This document shows positions 1 through 5,291 of a stretch of 5,291 nucleotides of DNA, piece after piece. Both the position numbers and the translations under genes were made by a program. The notes below the pieces were generated by a model. That model searched no databases and had not been told where the DNA came from. It saw only the letters and a program-made list of their open reading frames with translations. Origin of the DNA: Candidatus Pacearchaeota archaeon UBA284 (GTDB taxonomy: Archaea; Nanobdellota; Nanobdellia; Pacearchaeales; UBA284); NCBI GenBank assembly GCA_002499185.1, contig DAKN01000036.1, positions 313-5,603 of the forward strand. The letters run 5' to 3'. The number at the start of each line of letters is the position of its first letter. Positions within the stretch are counted from its first letter, which is position 1.

Positions 1-108
1 GAGTATTTAGCAAATGAAAGTGGGGTGTTTTATTATACTAATTATTCTATAAATGCAACAAAAAACCCAATAAGTGAAACAGAATCAATAAATCTTACAG
101 GAAATTAT
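1..108 (+). repeat. Ig-like module tail, copy 1 (truncated by window edge)
   Basis: Codons 1-36 encode a segment running from EY to NY that aligns with residues 445-481 of the same protein. Counting by hand, 22 of 36 aligned residues are identical, with one gap. Shared blocks include YYTNY, NATK and SINLT. The DNA has diverged more than the protein, so this is an old duplication kept by selection. The copy lies directly before a beta-helix domain, so an upstream repetition of the helix-plus-Ig arrangement is likely. Confidence 0.85.
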
Positions 109-3100
109 ATTGTCGGAGATAATGGGCCTGTTAACCTGACATTAAGAGAATGCGGATGTGATAGCGGGGATTTTATTTATATTTGTGGTGAAACAATAAT
201 GCAATCCTGCACAATGAACTGTAATCTAACATCAAGCGGAACTTGTTTTACTATCGGAGCAGATGATTTGATTATTGATGGGAATGGATATTGGATTGAA
301 TATTCCTCTCCAGCAACTTCAAACGCCTTAAACAATTCTGATGGTTTTGATAATATAACCATAAAAAATTTTGTAATAAAACAAATAGAACCCCTTTCAG
401 ATTTTTCAGACGCTATTATTTTTAACAATGGTGCAGATAATGGATTAATTCAAAATAACACCATTCAGATATTTTCAAATTACACAAATGGAATTAACAT
501 ATACTCCGGTAATAACAACATAGTGCGAGATAATCAAATTTTTGTAGAAGGAGATATTAGTTACGGAATATTTTTATTTCAACATTCAAATAAAACCGAA
601 GTAAGTAATAATAAAATAAATCTTACATTTAGTGAGGAAGATGGTGCAGGAATTTTTTTAGTAGCAAATTATACTAATATTACTGGAAATATTATAAATT
701 CTACGAAGACTTATGGAATAGATATTTCTTCAACCTCTTTTAGCACAATAGAAAGAAATGAAATTCTAAATTATAAACATGGTTGTCAGGGAGCTATATA
801 TTTTGGAGATTATTCTATTAATAATACTTTTAAGAATAATAACATAACTACTTTTGGGGATAATAGCTATTCTTTTTTGGGCGGTTTACTTATTAATGCA
901 TTTTTTGAAGGAAATAAAATCATAGCAAATGGTGAAAACAGTATTAGCTTTTATTTTGTTGAAAGCAGAGATAATATTTTGTATAATAATCAAATACTCT
1001 CTACTGGGGAAGGTAATTCGTATAGTGTTTACTTTTGGGATGTTAACAATACAAATATCTATAACACCCTAATAAATTCAACAAATTCTTATGATTTCTA
1101 TTTATATGGATTTGGACAAAACAATATTACAAATTGTACATTTAATAAATCGAATATTTTCTTTGAAAATAATAATGATATTTATGTTAAATGGTATTTA
1201 GATACATATGTTAGAAATAGTGAAAGCAATCCGGTTAATGGGGCATTTGTAACAGCATATGATAATGCAGGGGAATTGACATTCAATCAAACAACGAATT
1301 CTTCAGGATATATTCCAAGGCAAAACGTAACAGAATATTTCCAGAATCAAACAGGACAATATTACTATACTAATTATACAGAGAATGCTACAAAATCTGG
1401 ATATTTTTCAGAAAATAAATCAATCAATTTAACTAGAAATTATCTTAATAAGAATATTGTTTTGACTTTGAACACACCAAGTGGTGGCGGTGGAGAAGAA
1501 GAACCGCCACAAGTAGAACCAGAACCAGTTGAAGAAGATGTTTGTGGTGATGGAAAATGCACAGAAAAAGAGGATTGCACAACCTGTGAAAAGGACTGCG
1601 GAGTATGTCCAAGTATCTGCGGAAATTTAATTTGTGAAACAGAGGAAACATATGTAACATGTCCAAATGATTGTTGTGCATTGCAGGGACAGGAAATAAC
1701 AATAATTGGAGGAATAAGCTCATCAGCGACTTCACAAAAGTGTTGTTCTGGATTGACTGCAGTAGATATTTACACAAATTTGACAAGTTGTATTTTGACC
1801 AGCGAGACAAACAAAAAAGTTTGCATTAATTGTGGGAATAGGCTTTGCGAAGCAGGTGAAAATAATTGCAATTGTCCTACTGATTGTCCTGTGAATTGCA
1901 CGAGTGCAGGGCAAACAACAAAGATTGAAAATTGCTGTCCTGGTTTGACTGCATTAAGAATTTATAAAGATGTTGAAAATTGTCTTGGAATATCGGATGA
2001 ATTTATATGTTCAAATTGCGGCAACGCAATTTGTGAAAATTATGAAAACAAATGTAATTGTCCTACTGATTGCAATATTACAAATGTCACACTTCAATGG
2101 GCAATTAGTAATTTTACAATGAATTGCTCTGATTTTACACAGGGAAGTTTTACATTAAGCATAGATACTTCAATAACAGAAAGAGTAGACATTAAATTAC
2201 CTGTTCCATGCGAATATAGAACAGGAATTAGTGGATGTTATCCGATAAGCGAATGTTCATACAAGGACATTCCCGGATTCTGCGGAAGACTTCCAACATA
2301 TAATGTAATCAAATCAGATAAAATAGATAGTTTAAGAAACTTATTCTTGGAAAATGGAACATTCAACAGAACAGCAATTGATATAAATACAACACTATTA
2401 AATGCAACAATTCCTGGACAAAATACTGTTTTAACTCCGGCAACAGATACTGAAGGAACATTGGATAGAACAACAGCAATAGGATTATCTTCAGATGATA
2501 GTTTATACATAAAAAACAAAGATAAATTAAATTTTGCAATTGGAGGAACAACAGCAACAGACTTTACATTTAATGCAGACCAGGATATTCTAAATAGATT
2601 GAAATTTTATAAAGCAATTCAATATGAGACTTTTACAACATATGGTGTAGAAAATAGATGCAAACTATCATGTTCAAACAGCCCAATAAATCAACAAGTA
2701 TTGGAAAGCATAAGCAACGTTGCAGGGAAAATTCTTAACTTGCAAATCAATAAAGCATATTTCTATGATTGCCAGGGAAACAGCGTTGGAGAAGGAAATT
2801 ATAAATGTTCGAACATCGTAGAAATTAAATGTTCTATAACTCCGAATTACGAGGGATGGCATGCTATTTTAAGCAACGGAAGTGCAATGAGAATTACAAC
2901 AGGAAATTGTGCAGGTGCAAGATACTATTGTCCTATTGAAAGCAATCCGGTTGTAAGATTTAATCAAACAATACAAAAATCACAAAGCACGACAACAAAC
3001 ACAAATATTAATTGGATTGTAGCACCTGCAGGAATCAGTTCTGCAGATGGATTACTGCAATTAACAAAAGCAGATTATGTTGCTGAATGGAATCCCGCAA

Positions 3101-3687
3101 CACAATCAAGCAAAGGAGCAGCTTATGGTAAGTTATATACTACAACAACCCCAAGAGATCCTAGAACAATAGAAAAGATAGTAATCTCTCCTGAAAAATT
3201 GCCATTAACAGGATTGGCAACATATCCAATTGGACCAATAAGTTATCCAATTTATCCGATAATTTCAGAAGATGTTTACATTACAGGAAATTTCAATGTA
3301 ACACCCGGCAAACCATATTTCATATCCTATGATAAAACACAAAACAACAATCTAGATAGCTATGACATGATTTACATGGGCGACGTTCCGTCGCCGGTTA
3401 CGTTTGACTTAAGAGTCGGAGAAAACTATCTTGTCTTGCCTTTCAACACAACAATAAAAAAGGCAAGCCAATTGTGTAAAATTGCAGATGGAACCGGAAA
3501 AATTATTTCAAGATCTTCGACCATATCTCGTTTCAATGTTAACCTACAGATTGTTGAATCTGCAGTAGAAGGTTATACTTGTTATGAAATTGATGAACAA
3601 CATTTGGAAGATTTTGATTTAATTCCCGGTAAGGTATATAGGATAGATTTAGATTTTGGAAGAAGTGCAACATGGACACAAGAATAA
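1..3687 (+). CDS. Modular secreted surface protein with NosD-like parallel beta-helix, Ig-like modules and Cys-rich repeats (5'-partial)
   Basis: The frame is open from base 1 to the TAA at 3685-3687 (1228 codons). The true start lies upstream; the GTG at 25 sits inside a conserved module and is not a credible start. Residues are counted from base 1. Residues 1-36 are the tail of an Ig-like or carboxypeptidase-regulatory-like module. Residues 49-89 are a Cys-containing cap leading into the motif DDLIIDGNG (88-96). To about 393 there are Asn-rich PbH1-type rungs (NNxI, YGIxL), as in NosD/pectate-lyase-like right-handed helices. Residues 396-490 are a complete Ig-like module, 491-513 a Gly4/Glu/Pro linker, and 515-691 a Cys-rich block. 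Residues 692-1000 are of unknown type, and 1001-1228 hold two tandem W...PGxxY modules. No catalytic site, C-terminal membrane anchor, LPxTG or PGF-type signal is visible. The role is inferred to be extracellular binding or an envelope function; beta-helix proteins can also be polysaccharide lyases, but nothing here supports that. Confidence 0.96.
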   Translation, partial: EYLANESGVFYYTNYSINATKNPISETESINLTGNYIVGDNGPVNLTLRECGCDSGDFIYICGETIMQSCTMNCNLTSSGTCFTIGADDLIIDGNGYWIEYSSPATSNALNNSDGFDNITIKNFVIKQIEPLSDFSDAIIFNNGADNGLIQNNTIQIFSNYTNGINIYSGNNNIVRDNQIFVEGDISYGIFLFQHSNKTEVSNNKINLTFSEEDGAGIFLVANYTNITGNIINSTKTYGIDISSTSFSTIERNEILNYKHGCQGAIYFGDYSINNTFKNNNITTFGDNSYSFLGGLLINAFFEGNKIIANGENSISFYFVESRDNILYNNQILSTGEGNSYSVYFWDVNNTNIYNTLINSTNSYDFYLYGFGQNNITNCTFNKSNIFFENNNDIYVKWYLDTYVRNSESNPVNGAFVTAYDNAGELTFNQTTNSSGYIPRQNVTEYFQNQTGQYYYTNYTENATKSGYFSENKSINLTRNYLNKNIVLTLNTPSGGGGEEEPPQVEPEPVEEDVCGDGKCTEKEDCTTCEKDCGVCPSICGNLICETEETYVTCPNDCCALQGQEITIIGGISSSATSQKCCSGLTAVDIYTNLTSCILTSETNKKVCINCGNRLCEAGENNCNCPTDCPVNCTSAGQTTKIENCCPGLTALRIYKDVENCLGISDEFICSNCGNAICENYENKCNCPTDCNITNVTLQWAISNFTMNCSDFTQGSFTLSIDTSITERVDIKLPVPCEYRTGISGCYPISECSYKDIPGFCGRLPTYNVIKSDKIDSLRNLFLENGTFNRTAIDINTTLLNATIPGQNTVLTPATDTEGTLDRTTAIGLSSDDSLYIKNKDKLNFAIGGTTATDFTFNADQDILNRLKFYKAIQYETFTTYGVENRCKLSCSNSPINQQVLESISNVAGKILNLQINKAYFYDCQGNSVGEGNYKCSNIVEIKCSITPNYEGWHAILSNGSAMRITTGNCAGARYYCPIESNPVVRFNQTIQKSQSTTTNTNINWIVAPAGISSADGLLQLTKADYVAEWNPATQSSKGAAYGKLYTTTTPRDPRTIEKIVISPEKLPLTGLATYPIGPISYPIYPIISEDVYITGNFNVTPGKPYFISYDKTQNNNLDSYDMIYMGDVPSPVTFDLRVGENYLVLPFNTTIKKASQLCKIADGTGKIISRSSTISRFNVNLQIVESAVEGYTCYEIDEQHLEDFDLIPGKVYRIDLDFGRSATWTQE
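262..1179 (+). other. Region encoding the right-handed parallel beta-helix (NosD/PbH1-like)
   Basis: The encoded stretch (about residues 88-393) has recurring short beta-strand and turn units of about 24-35 residues, with Asn ladders (NNTI, NNKI, NNNIT, NNQI) and hydrophobic strands such as YGIFLF, AGIFLV and YGIDIS. It begins with LIIDGNG, the usual entry motif of NosD-like periplasmic copper-binding and other PbH1 proteins. The preceding cap has six Cys between codons 51 and 82, probably disulphide-bonded, which fits secretion. The active-site residues of pectate lyases or polygalacturonases could not be placed. Confidence 0.85.
1186..1470 (+). repeat. Ig-like / carboxypeptidase-regulatory-like module, copy 2 (complete)
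   Basis: Residues 396-490 start VKWYLDTYV and contain the typical core 'NPVNGAFVTAYDNAG ... T(N)SSGYIP' of a carboxypeptidase-regulatory-like or Big-type fold: an extra strand, an alanine-valine strand, and a Gly at the turn before the last hairpin. The final 37 residues (1333-1443) match copy 1 at the window's left edge. The module acts as a spacer between the beta-helix and the Gly/Glu/Pro linker at 1471-1539. Confidence 0.78.
1543..1674 (+). repeat. Two short CGxGxC...C...DC cysteine motifs
   Basis: Residues 515-536 (CGDGKC, then C-T-T-C, then KDCGVC) and 540-558 (CGNLIC, E-T-E-E, then C-P-N-D-C) are two units of the CGxGxCxxxExxxxCxxDC type. This motif recurs in secreted proteins of DPANN archaea and various bacteria. 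The Asp, Asn and Glu spacing suggests a small disulphide-locked, possibly Ca2+-binding loop; metal binding is inference. They directly follow the flexible Gly/Glu/Pro linker. Confidence 0.8.
1672..1887 (+). repeat. Long Cys-rich tandem repeat, unit A (CCxGLTA ... CGNxxCExxE ... CNCPTDC)
   Basis: Residues 558-629. The unit contains CCSGLTAVDIY, then a loop with further Cys, then VCINCGNRLCEAGEN and CNCPTDC. It is homologous to unit B directly downstream. Unit A is longer in its first loop, which carries a Gly/Ser-rich insertion (IIGGISSSATS). Confidence 0.85.
1897..2073 (+). repeat. Long Cys-rich tandem repeat, unit B
   Basis: Residues 633-691 repeat unit A: CCPGLTALRIY, ICSNCGNAICENYEN and CNCPTDC. 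Both units end in an identical 17-base stretch (1870-1886 and 2056-2072, aattgtcctactgattg), so the duplication or later conversion is recent enough to leave an exact DNA trace. The unit ends the Cys-rich block; after it the protein changes to a Thr/Ala/Asn-rich character. Confidence 0.85.
2074..3000 (+). other. Region of gene 1 encoding an unrecognised ~300-residue segment
   Basis: Residues 692-1000 match no family I recognise. The segment looks extracellular and beta-rich, with scattered Cys that could pair (for example NRCKLSC, YDCQG, YKCSN and EIKCS around residues 884-950, and an NCAGARYYC stretch at about 973-981). There is no membrane helix and no obvious repeat. Codon use shifts here towards ACA and GCA compared with the Asn/Ile-rich beta-helix, which reflects amino-acid composition rather than clear foreign origin. 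Confidence 0.6.
3004..3684 (+). repeat. Two tandem C-terminal W/P...PGxxY modules
   Basis: Module 1 (about residues 1002-1115) has NWIVAP, then SADGLL, then AEWNPATQSS, and ends NFNVTPGKPYFISY at 1097-1110. Module 2 (about 1133-1228) has ENYLVLPFN, then KKASQLC, then STISRFN, and ends DFDLIPGKVYRI ... ATW at 1204-1225. The order of motifs is the same in both: a hydrophobic strand with Pro, an A/S-rich helix start, a W/F-N strand, F-x-(V/L)-x-PGKxY, then a final strand. Module 1 has an insertion containing three YPI triplets (3223-3261). This layout resembles a domain seen at the C-termini of archaeal and bacterial surface proteins; I cannot name the family with certainty. Confidence 0.6.
3379..3395 (+). 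repeat. GC-rich perfect hairpin inside the 3' part of gene 1
   Basis: GGCGACG (3379-3385), loop TTC, and CGTCGCC (3389-3395) form a perfect 7-bp GC-rich stem in strongly AT-rich DNA. It lies within the coding region for the MGDVPSPVTFD stretch and uses codons such as GGC, GAC, CCG, TCG, CCG and ACG that are uncommon elsewhere in the gene. A role is unknown. Confidence 0.6.
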
Positions 3688-3697
3688 CCCTATAATC

Positions 3698-3710
3698 TTT
3701 TTATTATTTT
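3698..3710 (+). terminator. T-rich archaeal-type terminator after gene 1
   Basis: Eleven bases after the gene 1 stop there is TTTTT at 3698-3702, then ATTATTTT. Archaeal RNA polymerase terminates at such oligo-T runs without a strong stem. No GC-rich hairpin comes before it, so it does not look like a bacterial intrinsic terminator. Confidence 0.5.
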
Positions 3711-3740
3711 AAAAATACCTTCACTTTCTAGTAGTAAAAT

Positions 3741-3757
3741 CAAAAGATTTATAAATA
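3741..3757 (+). promoter_or_regulatory. Archaeal BRE/TATA promoter for gene 2
   Basis: A purine-rich BRE-like CAAAAGA (3741-3747) is followed directly by TTTATAAATA (3748-3757). The box centre is about 24-25 bases before the ATG at 3777. Archaeal transcription usually starts about 26-27 bases after the box centre, which puts the start at or next to the ATG and predicts a leaderless or nearly leaderless mRNA. In AT-rich DNA such strings can arise by chance; the correct spacing is what supports the call. Confidence 0.65.
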
Positions 3758-3768
3758 AGTTTTAGTTT

Positions 3769-3772
3769 GGAG
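3769..3772 (+). promoter_or_regulatory. Weak Shine-Dalgarno-like GGAG before gene 2
   Basis: GGAG ends four bases before the ATG at 3777, which is short for an efficient ribosome-binding site. If transcription starts where the TATA box predicts, this motif is not in the mRNA. It matters only if the transcript starts further upstream or the organism is a bacterium. Confidence 0.3.
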
Positions 3773-3776
3773 ATAT

Positions 3777-5291
3777 ATGAAATTAAGAAATAAATTATTG
3801 ACTTTTTTATTAGCATCTGGTATGATTTTAGCAACTCCTAAAATTGCAAAAAGTATTTCAGTCAGTTCCTACATACATCATTCATCAAACAATGTACCTT
3901 CTCAAAATAGTATTGTTCAATATTTTACTGCAAATTCAGATACAATGGAAAGTACTGTTAATAATAATCAAAGATATTTTTTTGATACAAATAATCTTAC
4001 CCCCCCACCATCTGTGGGAGAAAAATTATTTATCAAGATAAGTAAAGACACTCTTGGAAGAATCTTTAATTCTAAAACAAACCATATTCTGAAGGCATCA
4101 AATAACTTTCCTTTAGAACTGCATTTAGATGATCCATTTAATTCGCCATTGGCATTTACACCAAATATAAGTGTAGTTAAAGACACTTCTGGAATAAGCA
4201 CATCTTTTGTAGCACTAGCTAAATTATATAAAAATTTACAACAACCATGTATTGGTATTATAGATACTTCTGCATCAACAATACATCGTTATGATAGTTA
4301 TTTTAACCTCGAAAAACAAGATTCAACATTTGCACATGGCGATTCATTCAAAATAAGATTAGAAAAATCCCGTAACGATTCAACATGGTTTACAGAAATA
4401 TCAAGCGCAATCGACACGACTGTTTGGGATGCAATGAAAGTTAATGAATTTAATTCTATCCATAATGGCGCATTTCATGGAGATACATTATATTTCCCTC
4501 AAAATGTTTCAGTTTTCAAAGACCTTCAGATAGACAGCGTCTGGACGACACAAGCTGTTGGGGGATATGTTTATCCAAAAGCACTTGTGAAAAACAACAG
4601 AACAGTTTTATCTGATTCATCTAAATATTATTTTACAATAACAGAAAATGGATTGCCATTTTATGCAGATTCATTAGATAAAAAACTTTTAGCAGGACAA
4701 AGAGATACAATAACTTTTTCAGCATGCCCTCAAGGTGGAAATTTCGCACATGTTTTGCAATGCTCAACATCTACTAATGGAGACAATACGCCAGAGAATA
4801 ATACAAAACAAAAGACAATTTCAGGCCCGATGGCCGTAGAGCTTTCATATTTTGGTGCAATGCCTTATGACAAAGGCATAAGGCTTGAATGGATGACTGA
4901 AAGTTCACTTAATAGCTTTTTATGGGAGATTTATAGGGGACAAAATAATGATACCTTAAGATATGATTTGATTGGAACACAGCCAGGAGATGGAAATTCA
5001 AATCAGCCAAGACATTATTATCACGATGACAAATGCGCAGAAGGACTTAATTGGTATAAATTAGGAGAAGTTGGCTTTTCAGGAGAAAAGACATTTTATG
5101 GTCCAATAAATGCATTTGCAAGAACTAATGGAGCTCTTAGAGAAGGAGAATTCAGAGCATATCCAAACCCAATAAAAAGATTGATTGATCTTAAAGTAGA
5201 CAAGGCAGGAGATTATGTACTTTATAATGTTCTTGGACAAGAATTAGGAAAGATAACAAAAAGAGTAGACGGAGGAAGTTCTTCAAATATA
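3777..5291 (+). CDS. Secreted protein with CARDB-like and FN3-like domains and a T9SS type-A-like C-terminal sorting domain (3'-partial)
   Basis: An uninterrupted frame runs from ATG 3777 to the right edge (505 codons, no stop yet). Residues 1-28 are a Sec signal peptide: basic MKLRNK, a hydrophobic LLTFLLASGMILA core, and probable cleavage near AKS-IS. Residues 29-248 are unrecognised. Residues 249-344 resemble a CARDB/Ig-like domain: YVYPKALVKNN, then FTI, then LLAGQRDTITF, ending GDNTPENN. Residues 354-450 are FN3-like, with VELSYFGA, IRLEWMTESSLNSFLWEIYRG and a NWYKLGEV strand, the arrangement common before T9SS tails. From 458 the sequence FRAYPNP (459-465) and YVLYNVLGQEL (480-490) match the start of a type-A T9SS (Por secretion) C-terminal domain; its last strands are outside the window. 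This start is chosen because the signal peptide and the TATA spacing both fit it. The function is unknown; it is probably an exported structural or binding protein. Confidence 0.93.
   Translation, partial: MKLRNKLLTFLLASGMILATPKIAKSISVSSYIHHSSNNVPSQNSIVQYFTANSDTMESTVNNNQRYFFDTNNLTPPPSVGEKLFIKISKDTLGRIFNSKTNHILKASNNFPLELHLDDPFNSPLAFTPNISVVKDTSGISTSFVALAKLYKNLQQPCIGIIDTSASTIHRYDSYFNLEKQDSTFAHGDSFKIRLEKSRNDSTWFTEISSAIDTTVWDAMKVNEFNSIHNGAFHGDTLYFPQNVSVFKDLQIDSVWTTQAVGGYVYPKALVKNNRTVLSDSSKYYFTITENGLPFYADSLDKKLLAGQRDTITFSACPQGGNFAHVLQCSTSTNGDNTPENNTKQKTISGPMAVELSYFGAMPYDKGIRLEWMTESSLNSFLWEIYRGQNNDTLRYDLIGTQPGDGNSNQPRHYYHDDKCAEGLNWYKLGEVGFSGEKTFYGPINAFARTNGALREGEFRAYPNPIKRLIDLKVDKAGDYVLYNVLGQELGKITKRVDGGSSSNI
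5148..5291 (+). other. Start of the T9SS type-A-like C-terminal sorting domain of gene 2
   Basis: Residues 458-505 contain the hallmark YPNP at 462-465, a KxxxLKVxxxG-type strand pair, and the conserved YNVLGQEL block at 483-490. In Bacteroidetes this Ig-like domain is read by the type IX secretion machinery in the outer membrane and is then cleaved or used for attachment. The closing strand (usually L..G.Y.....) lies beyond the window, so completeness cannot be judged. Confidence 0.82.

Noticed and set aside
25..27. GTG as the start codon of gene 1
   Set aside because: The frame is open to base 1 and the codons before GTG match the duplicated module downstream. No signal peptide follows.
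1445..1810. Antisense open frame over the Cys-rich region of gene 1, and similar ones at 177-428, 2238-2519 and 3968-4201
   Set aside because: Their Leu/His/Phe-rich low-complexity composition is the mirror of the sense codons. They have no start signals, and the sense strand has clear domain content.
1543..2073. Reading the Cys-rich block as a dockerin or classic EF-hand domain
   Set aside because: The Asp/Asn spacing of a 12-residue EF-hand loop is not present; the pattern is governed by Cys pairs.
3691..3696. Perfect TATAAT resembling a bacterial -10 box
   Set aside because: No acceptable -35 lies 16-18 bases upstream, it is about 80 bases before the ATG, and such a hexamer is expected by chance in AT-rich DNA.
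3844..4041. Plus-strand 65-codon open frame in another frame within gene 2
   Set aside because: It lies wholly inside the coding sequence that starts at 3777 with a signal peptide and promoter, and its product is low-complexity Ile/Leu/Gln.
4862..4884. Perfect 8-bp inverted repeat GCCTTATG / CATAAGGC with a 7-base loop inside gene 2
   Set aside because: It is within coding sequence of the FN3-like domain, has no T-run after it, and about one such stem is expected by chance in a window of this size.

Overview
The window is very AT-rich and holds two large, adjacent, same-strand genes for secreted or cell-surface proteins. Both run off the window: the first is open at the left edge and the second at the right edge. 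No RNA gene, CRISPR array, transposase or metabolic enzyme was seen. The best reading is a DPANN-type archaeon of the Woesearchaeota/Pacearchaeota kind. This rests on three things: a strong purine-rich BRE plus TTTATAAATA box placed for leaderless transcription of gene 2, a NosD-like beta-helix with a Cys-containing cap, and CGNxxCExxE...CPxDC cysteine repeats that are common in such genomes. The lineage is inference. The C-terminus of gene 2 is of a type otherwise typical of Bacteroidetes and other FCB bacteria, so a bacterial source is not excluded.

Layout. Bases 1-3687 encode the C-terminal 1228 residues of a modular surface protein. In order it has: the tail of an Ig-like/carboxypeptidase-regulatory-like module; a parallel beta-helix; a complete copy of the same Ig-like module; a Gly/Glu/Pro linker; a Cys-rich block with two tandem long repeats; about 300 residues of unknown type; and two tandem W...PGxxY modules at the C-terminus. 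Bases 3688-3776 are an 89-base intergenic region with a T-rich terminator-like stretch and the promoter of the next gene. Bases 3777-5291 encode the first 505 residues of a second secreted protein. It has a signal peptide, about 220 residues of unknown type, a CARDB-like Ig domain, an FN3-like domain, and the start of a T9SS type-A-like C-terminal sorting domain (YPNP ... YNVLGQ).

Together: both proteins look like extracellular, multi-domain, beta-rich adhesion or envelope proteins. The gene 1 product is very rich in N-glycosylation sequons. Nothing shows that they act in one pathway; the separate promoter suggests they are separate transcripts. The main points of interest are a T9SS-like tail behind an archaeal-type promoter, and module duplication showing that gene 1 is considerably longer than the part seen here.
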